Shown here: piece after piece, positions 37,432 to 45,469 of the stretch | Numbering within the stretch: the first letter of the stretch is position 1 | Layout of the letters: each line of letters opens with the position of its first letter | Assembly (NCBI RefSeq): GCF_038087665.1 | Contig: NZ_CP149925.1 | Coordinates: 1 to 64,000, forward strand | Reading direction: 5' to 3' | Origin: Gallaecimonas sp. GXIMD4217 | Lineage (GTDB): Bacteria; Pseudomonadota; Gammaproteobacteria; Enterobacterales; Gallaecimonadaceae | Length of the DNA: 64,000 bases | Made by a program: the position numbers and the translations under genes | The notes under the pieces: model-generated | The model's input: the letters and a program-made list of their open reading frames with translations, nothing else | Database searches by the model: none | Told to the model about the DNA's origin: nothing

Positions 37432-38004
37432 GTGGAAACAGGCTTTGGCAAGCAGGTGCCGGCTGATGTGCTGGCACAGGCCATAAAGGGAAAGCGGCAG
37501 GCCCAGCATGAGCTCTACCTGGTGTTTGCCGAGCCTGCCTATCGGCTGTGCCTGGGCATGCTGGGTACCACAGGTTTGGCCGAGGATGCCGTCCAGGAGG
37601 CCTTTATCAAGGCATTCAAGGGGTTGCCATCCTTGACCGAAACCCGGGCCCTGGGAGGCTGGCTTAAGCGGATCTGCGTCCACTGTGCCTTGGATCTGCT
37701 GGCCAGGGAGAAGGCCGGAGACACGGCAGAGCTGAGCCTGGTGCTTGATGACGATGATTGGCGGTCGGCGGCGGACAGCCTGACCCGCCTGGATGACATT
37801 GAGCGCCTGCTTGGCATCTTGAGCCAAAGGGAGCGGGCCCTGGTCTGGCTTCACGTGGTGGAAGGCCACACCTTTGCCGAACTCGGGGTCATGCTGGCCA
37901 TGACCGAGACCGCCTGCCGGCAGGCCTGTCGCCGGGCCCTCGGTAAACTGGCCCACAGGGCCAGGCAATGGGAGAAGAGAGATGAGCGCAAGGCAGCACT
38001 TTGA
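37432..38004 (+). CDS. ECF-family RNA polymerase sigma factor
   Basis: 190 residues with the two-domain ECF layout: region 2 about residues 25-92 (LVFAEPAYRLCLGMLG...AEDAVQEAFIKAFKGL...LGGWLKRICVHCALDLL) and region 4 about 124-176 (LGILSQRERALVWLHVVEGHTFAELGVMLAMTETACRQ). There is no C-terminal extension. The GTG at 37432 follows an AGGAGG at 37422-37427 with short spacing. The end overlaps the next gene by 23 bp, whose product has one membrane segment, the usual sigma/anti-sigma layout. The stimulus and regulon are unknown. Confidence 0.88.
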   Translation: METGFGKQVPADVLAQAIKGKRQAQHELYLVFAEPAYRLCLGMLGTTGLAEDAVQEAFIKAFKGLPSLTETRALGGWLKRICVHCALDLLAREKAGDTAELSLVLDDDDWRSAADSLTRLDDIERLLGILSQRERALVWLHVVEGHTFAELGVMLAMTETACRQACRRALGKLAHRARQWEKRDERKAAL

Positions 38005-38353
38005 AGAGAAGCTCAAGCAGCGTTTGGCAGAGCGGCAAGCGGAAAGCGTTCCCGATCAGCTGTGGCAGCGTATCGAGACCGAGCTGCCCGACAAGGGCGC
38101 TCGCCCCCTGTGGTGGGGTGTGGCTGCCGCCCTGGTGCTGTCGAGCGCCCTGCTTGTCCAGCAATCCTGGCATGACGCTGCAAAGCTGAACTCGACTTCG
38201 ATAACCCTGCTGCAATACGAGGTCCATACCGTGGACAAGAAGCTGCAGCAGGCCTACCTGCAGGATGCCGGGCAGGAAGAAATTGAAACCATCCTACGGC
38301 AGCGCCAATACCTGATGGATGCGCTGGCCTACAAACAACGGGAGGCATTATGA
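37982..38353 (+). CDS. Putative membrane anti-sigma factor
   Basis: 123 residues with no recognised domain. A basic/acidic N-terminal region (1-41, cytoplasmic if the topology is N-in) is followed by one membrane segment at about 43-61 (LWWGVAAALVLSSALLVQQ) and a polar, partly coiled-coil C-terminal part. There is no HxxxCxxC zinc anti-sigma motif. The role is inferred from its 23-bp overlap with the sigma gene and single-pass topology. It overlaps the next gene by 4 bp. Confidence 0.6.
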   Translation: MSARQHFEEKLKQRLAERQAESVPDQLWQRIETELPDKGARPLWWGVAAALVLSSALLVQQSWHDAAKLNSTSITLLQYEVHTVDKKLQQAYLQDAGQEEIETILRQRQYLMDALAYKQREAL

Positions 38354-39165
38354 AAACCATGATTGCAACATTGGTGCTGGGGCTGGCCATGGGGGCCTAT
38401 GCCGCCGATACCGACCCTGAGATCAGGGAAAAGGTGCGTGCCGCCGTGGCCGCTGCCCAGCAAGGGGAAAATCTGCCGCCCCTGACCATGGAAGAGCCGG
38501 CCCGTCGCTACTATGACTGGGGGGCCGTCCTCAACAAGACGCTGACCGTGGTGGCGGTGTCACCTGGCTCGGATGCCCAGCTGATGGGGGTCAAGAAGGG
38601 TGATCGCCTGGTGGCCTTCAACGGCAGCGCCGTTGCCGGCGAGCCCCTGAAGGCGGTGCTGGCCAGGTTTGAAACCCTGGAACAGCAGCAGCCCTTCTCG
38701 GTGACACTGGCCCGTGAAGGCAAGGAAATCCAGGCCACCACCAAGGCGAATGTGAAAGTGACGCCGGCCTGGCGGCTGGAAATAGGTGAGGTGGCGGCCA
38801 AGAGCGCGCCCGCTGTGGAAGGCTGCGGCCGCGTATCGGTGTTCTTTACGCCGCCGGAGGCAAGGGATCTCTATCCCGCCTTCGTCAATGCCATCGACGG
38901 TGAGGGGGTACTGCGCAGTCGCCACAGCTTCAAGCTGGCCGCCGGCACCCACAGCATCGATCTCCATGAGCTGATCACCGACCGTCGCCTCAAGCGGCGT
39001 GGTGGCGGCCTGCAGGAGGCCAAGACCATAGAGATCGACGTCAAGCCCAACACCACCTACTACCTGGCGGCCGAGTTCATCCCCGAGCAACGCTACAAGA
39101 CCTTCAAGGACGGCTTCTGGAAGCCGGTGGTCTGGAAGACCTCGGAAGTGAGCTGTAAAGAGTAG
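38350..39165 (+). CDS. Exported PDZ-domain protein in ECF operon
   Basis: 271 residues. Signal peptide (MKTMIATLVLGLAMGAYAAD), then a PDZ-like domain at about 60-125 (VVAVSPGSDAQLMGVKKGDRLVAFNGSAV), then about 145 residues not recognised. There is no protease catalytic domain. Two cysteines of the mature part (C159 and C269) could form a disulfide. The 4-bp overlap with the putative anti-sigma gene argues for co-expression; it might sense envelope state or be the output of the sigma factor. The function is unknown. Confidence 0.7.
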   Translation: MKTMIATLVLGLAMGAYAADTDPEIREKVRAAVAAAQQGENLPPLTMEEPARRYYDWGAVLNKTLTVVAVSPGSDAQLMGVKKGDRLVAFNGSAVAGEPLKAVLARFETLEQQQPFSVTLAREGKEIQATTKANVKVTPAWRLEIGEVAAKSAPAVEGCGRVSVFFTPPEARDLYPAFVNAIDGEGVLRSRHSFKLAAGTHSIDLHELITDRRLKRRGGGLQEAKTIEIDVKPNTTYYLAAEFIPEQRYKTFKDGFWKPVVWKTSEVSCKE

Positions 39166-39178
39166 GAAAACTGTTAAC

Positions 39179-39206
39179 ATGGGGGCAACCAATTGGAGGC
39201 CCCCAT
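39179..39206 (+). promoter_or_regulatory. 28-bp inverted repeat over ribosome-binding site and start codon
   Basis: An 8-bp stem ATGGGGGC/GCCCCCAT with an inner CCAATTGG; 12 of 14 bases pair overall. It includes the GGAGG ribosome site (39195-39199) and the first two bases of the ATG at 39205. It could hide the start in RNA or be a protein operator in DNA. Confidence 0.6.
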
Positions 39207-39903
39207 GCAGTTTATTGAAGTCATAGATGATGCCTTGCCCGCAGATTTCTGCGATGCCCTGGTCGCCAAGTTCCAGGGCCACCCTGGTGTTATCGAGGGC
39301 CGCACCGGTGGTGGTGTGGATACCAGCAAGAAACGCAGCCGGGATATCACCCTGGACAGCTTTAACGACTGGCAGGCGGAAAAGCAGCGGATCCTGGCCA
39401 ACACCTTCGGCCACATCCAGAACTATTTCGACAAGCACTTCATGGCCCTGATCGGCGCCGTTTCCCCCACGGTGGTCGATCCGGACAACGGCCAGCCGGT
39501 CACGGTGACCCCGGAGAACTACGACCGGGTCGGCCGGCCCCACCTGCAGGCCCTGGTCAGCCATATCTACCGCAGCGGCTACATCAACCTGCAGAAATAC
39601 GACAAGGGCCTGGGCGGTTACCCCCACTGGCATTCCGAGGTCTATCCCCAGGACCAGCACGGCGAGCCCCTGCACCGGGTGCTGCTGTGGATGTATTACC
39701 TCAATGACGTCGATGAAGGTGGCGAGACCGAGTTCTTCTACCAGCAACACAAGGTCAAGCCCAAGAAGGGCCGCATGGTGATAGCGCCGGCCGGCTTTAC
39801 CCATACCCACAGGGGCAACCAGCCCATCTCAGGCGACAAGTACATCCTCACCTCCTGGGTGCTGTTCAACCGGGCCGAGCAGCTCTACGGCCAGCCCAGG
39901 TAA
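39205..39903 (+). CDS. 2-oxoglutarate/Fe(II)-dependent oxygenase
   Basis: 232 residues from the ATG at 39205 (GGAGG 5 nt upstream). Prolyl-4-hydroxylase-like double-stranded beta-helix: metal ligands H143 and E145 in HWHSEVY (an HxE rather than HxD form), the distal His in FTHTHRGNQ (H202), and a basic residue for 2-oxoglutarate near K212 (SGDKYILTSWVLF). LLWMYYLNDVDEGGETEFFYQ is the typical core strand pair. The substrate is unknown. It follows the ECF operon by 39 bp on the same strand. Confidence 0.85.
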   Translation: MQFIEVIDDALPADFCDALVAKFQGHPGVIEGRTGGGVDTSKKRSRDITLDSFNDWQAEKQRILANTFGHIQNYFDKHFMALIGAVSPTVVDPDNGQPVTVTPENYDRVGRPHLQALVSHIYRSGYINLQKYDKGLGGYPHWHSEVYPQDQHGEPLHRVLLWMYYLNDVDEGGETEFFYQQHKVKPKKGRMVIAPAGFTHTHRGNQPISGDKYILTSWVLFNRAEQLYGQPR

Positions 39904-39905
39904 GC

Positions 39906-39929
39906 AAAAAGGGGCCGTTCCGGCCCCTT
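39906..39929 (-). terminator. Terminator for the rhomboid operon
   Basis: Stem AAGGGGCCG/CGGCCCCTT with a TTC loop; on the minus strand it runs into five U. It may also serve the plus-strand oxygenase gene, but the T run on that side is poor. Confidence 0.75.
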
Positions 39930-39932
39930 CGC

Positions 39933-41015
39933 TTAGCGTGCCACCCTGAAGGCGGGCTGGTTGATTATGGCCAGCACCGGATAGCGCCCCAGCACCCAGT
40001 TCCTCAGCGCCAGGCCCAGTGCCAGGCCGGCGGCAAAGCCGCCGATATGGGCCATGTAGGCCACGCCCTGCTGGCCCGTGGCCATGCCCAACAGGTTGAA
40101 GCCGAGCCAGATCAGGAAGAACAGCCAGGGGGCCAGCTTCTTCTGGTAAATGACGATCATGAAGCTGAGGCTGGCCTTGCGGAACCACAGCAGGTACATG
40201 CCGAACAGGCCGGCGATGGCGCCGCTGGCGCCCACCATGGGGATCACCGAGCCCGGCTCCATGGCGGTCTGGGCCAGGCCGGCAACCATGCCGCACAGCA
40301 GGTAGAGGCCCAGGAAGCGCCAGGGGCCCAGGGCATCTTCCAGGTTGTCACCGGTCAGCCACAGGAAGTACAGGTTGCCGAGCAGGTGCATCCAGCCGCC
40401 GTGCAGGAACTGGCTGCTCAGCAGGCTGAACAGGTTACGGCCGTTGGCGATGTCCGCCGGTACCAGGGCGCCGCCGAACAGCAGCTCGTCCAGTTGCGGC
40501 GTGGCAAGGCCGGCCAGGAACACCAGCACATTGACCACCACCAGCAGCCAGGTCATCCAGGGCCGGCGCTTGGGCTTGATGTTGTATTCCACCGGCATCT
40601 GCGACAGGAACTGGAACACCCAGCTCTTCCAGTTCACCTTGGCATTGAGCTCGCCCAGGTGCAGCTCCAGGATGCTGGCCTGGTGAGCCTCCTTGAGCTC
40701 CTTGCGCTCGATCCAGATCCCCTGGCAATTGTGGCAGGCCTCCACTTCCACCTCGTAGCCGGGCAGCAGCTGGTGCCTGTCCATGGGTTTGGTGCAATCG
40801 GGGCAGCGCAGGTGGGTGGCACCCAGGTGGCTGCCGCGGCATTCCTCCACCCCCACCCGGTCCCGCTCCGGATCGGCCGTGGCCAGGCTCTGGTTCAGTT
40901 CCCCCTTTTCGAACCAGAGCCCGCCACAGCGCCGGCACAGGTCGATCTCCTCGCCCTGGTAGTGGCTGGCGACCAGGCTGTCCTTGTTGCAGTGCGGGCA
41001 GATCTTATGCGCCAT
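39933..41015 (-). CDS. Rhomboid-family protease with two N-terminal zinc ribbons
   Basis: 360 residues. The N-terminus has two TFIIB-type zinc ribbons: C6xxC9...C27xxC30 with GGLWFEKGEL, and C71xxC74...C94xxC97 with QGIWIERKEL. From about residue 153 a rhomboid domain with six or so membrane segments follows: HGGWMHLLGN (H205, H210, N214), catalytic Ser264 in VGASGAIAGLFG, and catalytic His323 in AHIGGFAAG. All residues needed for an active intramembrane serine protease are present. The substrate is unknown. It is the second gene of a pair, overlapping the upstream gene by 11 bp. Confidence 0.88.
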   Translation of the reverse strand: MAHKICPHCNKDSLVASHYQGEEIDLCRRCGGLWFEKGELNQSLATADPERDRVGVEECRGSHLGATHLRCPDCTKPMDRHQLLPGYEVEVEACHNCQGIWIERKELKEAHQASILELHLGELNAKVNWKSWVFQFLSQMPVEYNIKPKRRPWMTWLLVVVNVLVFLAGLATPQLDELLFGGALVPADIANGRNLFSLLSSQFLHGGWMHLLGNLYFLWLTGDNLEDALGPWRFLGLYLLCGMVAGLAQTAMEPGSVIPMVGASGAIAGLFGMYLLWFRKASLSFMIVIYQKKLAPWLFFLIWLGFNLLGMATGQQGVAYMAHIGGFAAGLALGLALRNWVLGRYPVLAIINQPAFRVAR

Positions 41016-41604
41016 GCTCGGCCTCCTGCTCCACGACCACGCCATGCCTGGCCAGTTGCTGGCGCAGCCTGGCCAGATCCTGGTCCATCAGCGGCAACAC
41101 CCGGCTCCTGATGTCCGCCGTCAGGGCCTTGAGCTCCTTGGCCGTCGGCCTGGCGCCCAGGCGCTGGGCTTCGTAGCGGTCCACCTTCTGCGCCACCTCG
41201 GCATAGAAGCGGCGGGCGCCGGACAGTATGGCCGGGGGCGTTTCCAGGGTCTGGTTGGAAAAGCGCATGTTCTCCCACACGAAGTGGTGCAGGCGCGGGT
41301 GGTGCTCTTTGCGCCGCTGGGGCAGGGGATTGTGCTGGGCAATGAAGTCAGCGTAATCCTCGACCACCGCCAGGTTGTCGCCAAGTTCATCGCGCAGGGA
41401 GCGGCGCAGGTAATAGTTGTTCTGCTGGCTGACGATGCCGTCAAAGGCGACGGCCTGGGACAGCCCTTCCTGGGCGGCCAGGTAGACACCCAATACGGTG
41501 GCCAGCAGCATGAAGATCTGGCCGACCCAGAAGCCGGTCTTGGTCAGTTCGGAATTGTCGAGTCTGGGGCGCCTGGCCGGGCGGCCAACGTCTTCCGTGC
41601 TCAT
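41005..41604 (-). CDS. Single-pass membrane protein of unknown function
   Basis: 199 residues. A polar N-terminus (about 1-24), one membrane segment at about 25-45 (FWVGQIFMLLATVLGVYLAAQ), then a helical, charged domain with no recognised family. Its end overlaps the start of the rhomboid gene by 11 bp, so the two are translated together and may act together, for example as partner or substrate. The start at 41604 was chosen over an upstream frame that runs into the gor promoter region. Confidence 0.7.
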   Translation of the reverse strand: MSTEDVGRPARRPRLDNSELTKTGFWVGQIFMLLATVLGVYLAAQEGLSQAVAFDGIVSQQNNYYLRRSLRDELGDNLAVVEDYADFIAQHNPLPQRRKEHHPRLHHFVWENMRFSNQTLETPPAILSGARRFYAEVAQKVDRYEAQRLGARPTAKELKALTADIRSRVLPLMDQDLARLRQQLARHGVVVEQEAEHGA

Positions 41605-41732
41605 GGTGAAAATCCTTTTCGAGAGAAGAGAGGCGCCTATGATACCGGCCCCAAAGGGTTTTTTGGCTGCGTTAGGTGGTTTTTGTCGAATTTCGGCATA
41701 ATGGCCCCAAAGACCCAAGCGAGGAGTCCCCC

Positions 41733-43088
41733 GTGTCCAGCCGTTTTGATTTCGATCTCTTTGTCATAGGTGCCGGTTCCGGCGGTGTTCGTGCCAGCCG
41801 CATGGCGGCCCAGAAGGGCGTGCGTGTCGCCGTTGCCGAGGGCAGCGCCATGGGCGGCACCTGCGTCAACCTGGGCTGCATCCCCAAGAAGCTCTATGCC
41901 TATGCCGCCGAGTACGGCCACGGCTTCGAGGAAGCCAAGGGCTTCGGCTGGCAGGCCGAAAAACCCGCCTTCGACTGGCAGACGCTCAAGGCCAACCGCG
42001 CCGCCGAGATCAGCCGCCTCAACGGCATCTATGACGGCCTGCTGGAAAGGGCCGGGGTGACGGTATTCAAGGACTTCGCCACCCTGGTGGACGAGCACCA
42101 GGTCCGGGTCGGCGACCGGGTGATCAGCGCCGAGCGCATCCTCATTGCCGTGGGCGGCTGGCCCTATGTGCCCAATATCCCCGGCCGGGAGCTGGCCATC
42201 ACCTCCAACGAGGTGTTCGACATGGCCGAGCTGCCCAGGCGGATGCTGGTGGTGGGTGGCGGCTATATCGCCAGTGAGTTCGCCTCCATCTTCAACGGCC
42301 TAGGGGTGCAGGTGACCCAGGTCTACCGCCGCGACAAGCTGCTGCGCGGCTTCGACGAGGACATCCGCGCCTTTGTGGGCCAGGAGATGGCCAAGGACGG
42401 CGTCGACATCCGCTTCCACGCCAATGTCACCGCCATCGAAAAGACCGGCGACGGCCTGCTGGTGACCCTGGAGGATGGCGCCCAGCTTACCGTCGACCAG
42501 GTGCTTTACGCCACCGGCCGGGTGCCGCGCACCGCCAGGCTGGAATTGGACAAGGCCGGCGTCGAGCTCAACGACGGCGGCGCCATTAAGGTTAATGAGT
42601 ACTTCCAAACGTCAGTGGGCAGCATTTACGCCCTGGGCGATGTCATCGACCGCATGCAGCTGACCCCTGTGGCCCTGGCCGAGGCCATGACCCTGGTGGA
42701 TCACCTCTATGGCGACGGCGGGCGCGAGATGGATTACGACTGCATCCCCACCGCCGTCTTCACCCACCCCAATATCGGCACCGTCGGCCTCACCGAGCAG
42801 CAGGCCAGGGACAAGTACGGCAAGGTGAAGATCTTCCGCAGCGAATTCCGCGCCCTCAAGCACACCCTGTCCGGCAGCCAGGAACGCACCCTGATGAAGC
42901 TGATCGTCGACGAGGCTTCCGATCGGGTGGTGGGCCTGCACATGGTGGGCGCCGAGGCCGGCGAGATCACCCAGGGCTTCGCGGTGGCCATGAAGGCCGG
43001 CGCCACCAAGGCGGTATTCGACGCCACCATCGGCATCCACCCCACGGCGGCCGAAGAGTTCGTCACCATGCGTGAGCCGGTGGCATGA
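41733..43088 (+). CDS. gor: Glutathione-disulfide reductase, plant/alphaproteobacterial type
   Basis: 451 residues from a GTG start with GAGGAG 6 nt upstream. FAD/NADPH enzyme that keeps glutathione reduced. FAD loop [13 protein letters not shown]; redox cysteines C44 and C49 in [19 protein letters not shown] loop [19 protein letters not shown] followed by the arginines of [15 protein letters not shown]-terminal His-Glu pair in [10 protein letters not shown]. The wording of these blocks fits the plant/alphaproteobacterial subfamily better than E. coli Gor, which is unusual for this lineage. Confidence 0.9.
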   Translation: MSSRFDFDLFVIGAGSGGVRASRMAAQKGVRVAVAEGSAMGGTCVNLGCIPKKLYAYAAEYGHGFEEAKGFGWQAEKPAFDWQTLKANRAAEISRLNGIYDGLLERAGVTVFKDFATLVDEHQVRVGDRVISAERILIAVGGWPYVPNIPGRELAITSNEVFDMAELPRRMLVVGGGYIASEFASIFNGLGVQVTQVYRRDKLLRGFDEDIRAFVGQEMAKDGVDIRFHANVTAIEKTGDGLLVTLEDGAQLTVDQVLYATGRVPRTARLELDKAGVELNDGGAIKVNEYFQTSVGSIYALGDVIDRMQLTPVALAEAMTLVDHLYGDGGREMDYDCIPTAVFTHPNIGTVGLTEQQARDKYGKVKIFRSEFRALKHTLSGSQERTLMKLIVDEASDRVVGLHMVGAEAGEITQGFAVAMKAGATKAVFDATIGIHPTAAEEFVTMREPVA

Positions 43089-43140
43089 CAGGGTGCCCTT
43101 GTTTTTTTGCTAAGGTGACAAGGCCGATAAGGAGGCCATC

Positions 43141-43344
43141 ATGACACTCTGGACATTTCTGACCGTGGTCTGCGTCTTCAGCATTGCCGCGGGCATCCTC
43201 AAGAGCTGGCTGGACAGGAGAGCCCCCGAGGCCGACCCCAGGCTGGAGCAGGAACTCGCCACGTTGCGGGCCAGGGTCGAGGCCCTGGAGCGTATCGTCA
43301 CCGACAGCGAGTTCCAGCTCAAGAAGGACTTCGAGAAGCTCTGA
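43141..43344 (+). CDS. Small PspB-like membrane protein
   Basis: 67 residues with a strong AAGGAGG site 6 nt upstream. One N-terminal membrane helix (about 3-22) is followed by a charged coiled-coil helix (LEQELATLRARVEALERIVTDSEF), the same plan as phage-shock protein B. No pspA, pspC or pspF lies nearby, so PspB identity is only by resemblance. Confidence 0.6.
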   Translation: MTLWTFLTVVCVFSIAAGILKSWLDRRAPEADPRLEQELATLRARVEALERIVTDSEFQLKKDFEKL

Positions 43345-43429
43345 GCCGCCATTGACGACGCGGTGGCCGCCATTGAAAAGGGCCGCCGCCGCCCCCATCT
43401 TGTCCGCAGAATCACAACGAGATCCCGAG

Positions 43430-45469
43430 ATGTCCAACCCCTTACTGCAAACCGACGGCCTGCCGCCGTTCAGCCAGATCAAACCCGAGCACGTCAAACC
43501 GGCCGTCGAGGCGCTGCTGGCCGACTGCAGGGCCGCGGTGGAAGCGGCCGTGGCCGCCGGCAACCCCGGCTGGGAGACCCTGGTGGCGCCCATCGAGGAG
43601 GCGGACGACAGGCTCAGCAAGGCCTGGTCGCCGGTATCCCATCTCAATTCGGTGATGAGCAGCCCCGAGCTGCGCGAGGCCTACGAGAGCTGCCTGCCGC
43701 TGCTCAGCGAATACGGCACCTGGGTCGGCCAGCACCAGGGCCTGTACCAGGCCTACAAGCACCTGGCCGAGTCCGAGCAGTACCACCAGCTCAGCGCCCA
43801 CCAGCGCAAGGTGGTGGATAACGCCCTGCGGGATTTCAAGCTGAGCGGCGTGGCCCTGGAAGACGAGGCCAAGGTCCGCTTCGGCCAGATCCGCGCCCGC
43901 CAGTCCGAGCTGGCCTCCAAGTACTCCAACAACCTGCTGGACGCCACCAACGCCTGGCACAAGCACATCACCGACGAGGCCCAGCTGGCCGGCCTGCCGG
44001 ACAGCGCCAGGGAGATGGCCGCCGAGCTGGCCCAGGCCAAGGAGCTGGACGGCTGGCTGCTGACCCTGGACATCCCCTGCTATATCGCCGTGATGAGCTA
44101 TGCCGACGACCGCGCCCTGCGCGAGGAGATGTACCAGGCCTATGTGACCCGGGCTTCCGACCAGGGCCCCCATGGCGGCAGCTACGACAACTCCGCCATC
44201 ATGGCCGAGACCCTGGCCCTGCGCCATGAGCTGGCCGGCCTGCTGGGCTTCGGCAACTATGCCGAGCTGTCCCTGGCCACCAAGATGGCCGACGACAGCG
44301 GCCAGGTGCTGGACTTCCTCCACGATCTGGCCAGGCGTTCCAAGCCCCAGGGCGAGCAGGAGCGGGACGAGATCATCGCCTTCGCCCGTGAGCTGCACGG
44401 CCTGGACGATCTCAAGCCCTGGGACTACGGCTACTACGGCGAAAAGCTCAAGGAAAGCCGCTACTCGGTCAATGCCGAGCTGTTGCGTCCCTACTTCCCG
44501 GAAACCAGGGTGCTGCCCGGCCTGTTCGAGGTGGTGAACCGCCTGTTCGGCATCAGCGTCAGGGAGGTCGAGGGCGTGGATGTCTGGCACCCGGACGTGC
44601 GCTACTTCGAGATCTACGACGAAAGCGGCACCAGGAAGGGGGCCTTCTACCTGGATCTCTATGCCCGCGAGAAGAAGCGCGGCGGCGCCTGGATGGACGA
44701 ATGCCGGGTACAGCGCATCAAGGCCGACGGCGAGCTGCAGCTGCCGGTGGCCTACCTGGTCTGCAACTTCTCCCGCCCCACCGGCGGCAAGCCGGCCCTG
44801 TTCACCCACGAGGAAGTGGTGACCCTGTTCCACGAGTTCGGCCATGGCCTGCACCATATGCTGACCCGGGTCACCGAGGGAGCCGTGTCCGGCATCAACG
44901 GCGTGGCCTGGGACGCCGTGGAGCTGCCCAGCCAGTTCCTGGAGAACTGGTGCTGGGAGAAGCAGGCCCTCAACATCATCTCCGGCCATCACCAGAGCGG
45001 CGAGCCGCTGCCGGAGCAGCTGCTGGCCAACATGCTGGAGGCCAAGCACTTCCAGAGCGCCATGATGATGCTGCGCCAGCTGGAGTTCGCGTTGTTCGAC
45101 TTCCGCCTGCACCTGGAATATGACCCGGCCCTGGGCGACCGCATCCAGGCCACCCTGGACGAGGTGCGCGAGGAAGTGTCCGTGGTCGAGCCGCCGGCCT
45201 TCAACCGCTTCCAGCACAGCTTCGGCCATATCTTCGCGGGCGGCTACGCGGCGGGCTACTACTCCTACAAGTGGGCCGAGGTGCTGTCGGCGGACGCCTT
45301 CTCCCGCTTCGAGGAGGAAGGCATCTTCAACGAACAGACCGGCCGCGACTTCCTGCACTGCATCCTGGAAAAGGGCGGCAGCGAGGAGCCGGCCAAGCTG
45401 TTCGCCGACTTCCGTGGCCGCGAACCCCAGGTGGACGCGCTGCTGCGCCACAGCGGCATAGCCCCATGA
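43430..45469 (+). CDS. prlC: Oligopeptidase A (M3 metallopeptidase)
   Basis: 679 residues (E. coli PrlC 680). Cytosolic zinc peptidase that degrades short peptides, including cleaved signal peptides. The ATG at 43430 gives MSNPLLQTDGLPPFSQIKPEHV, matching E. coli MTNPLL. The zinc motif HEFGH lies in EVVTLFHEFGHGLHHML, with the third ligand Glu in GVAWDAVELPSQFLENW. In E. coli prlC is followed directly by rsmJ; here a Tag-like gene overlaps its stop (ATGA) and two more genes intervene. Confidence 0.97.
   Translation: MSNPLLQTDGLPPFSQIKPEHVKPAVEALLADCRAAVEAAVAAGNPGWETLVAPIEEADDRLSKAWSPVSHLNSVMSSPELREAYESCLPLLSEYGTWVGQHQGLYQAYKHLAESEQYHQLSAHQRKVVDNALRDFKLSGVALEDEAKVRFGQIRARQSELASKYSNNLLDATNAWHKHITDEAQLAGLPDSAREMAAELAQAKELDGWLLTLDIPCYIAVMSYADDRALREEMYQAYVTRASDQGPHGGSYDNSAIMAETLALRHELAGLLGFGNYAELSLATKMADDSGQVLDFLHDLARRSKPQGEQERDEIIAFARELHGLDDLKPWDYGYYGEKLKESRYSVNAELLRPYFPETRVLPGLFEVVNRLFGISVREVEGVDVWHPDVRYFEIYDESGTRKGAFYLDLYAREKKRGGAWMDECRVQRIKADGELQLPVAYLVCNFSRPTGGKPALFTHEEVVTLFHEFGHGLHHMLTRVTEGAVSGINGVAWDAVELPSQFLENWCWEKQALNIISGHHQSGEPLPEQLLANMLEAKHFQSAMMMLRQLEFALFDFRLHLEYDPALGDRIQATLDEVREEVSVVEPPAFNRFQHSFGHIFAGGYAAGYYSYKWAEVLSADAFSRFEEEGIFNEQTGRDFLHCILEKGGSEEPAKLFADFRGREPQVDALLRHSGIAP

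Noticed and set aside
37850-37863. parS-like GCTTCACGTGGTGG in the ECF sigma gene
   Set aside because: Four mismatches in the 14-bp core; far from the other sites.
41676-41732. Upstream start for gor at 41676
   Set aside because: The extra residues precede the FAD motif without conservation; the GTG at 41733 has a good GAGGAG site at the right distance.
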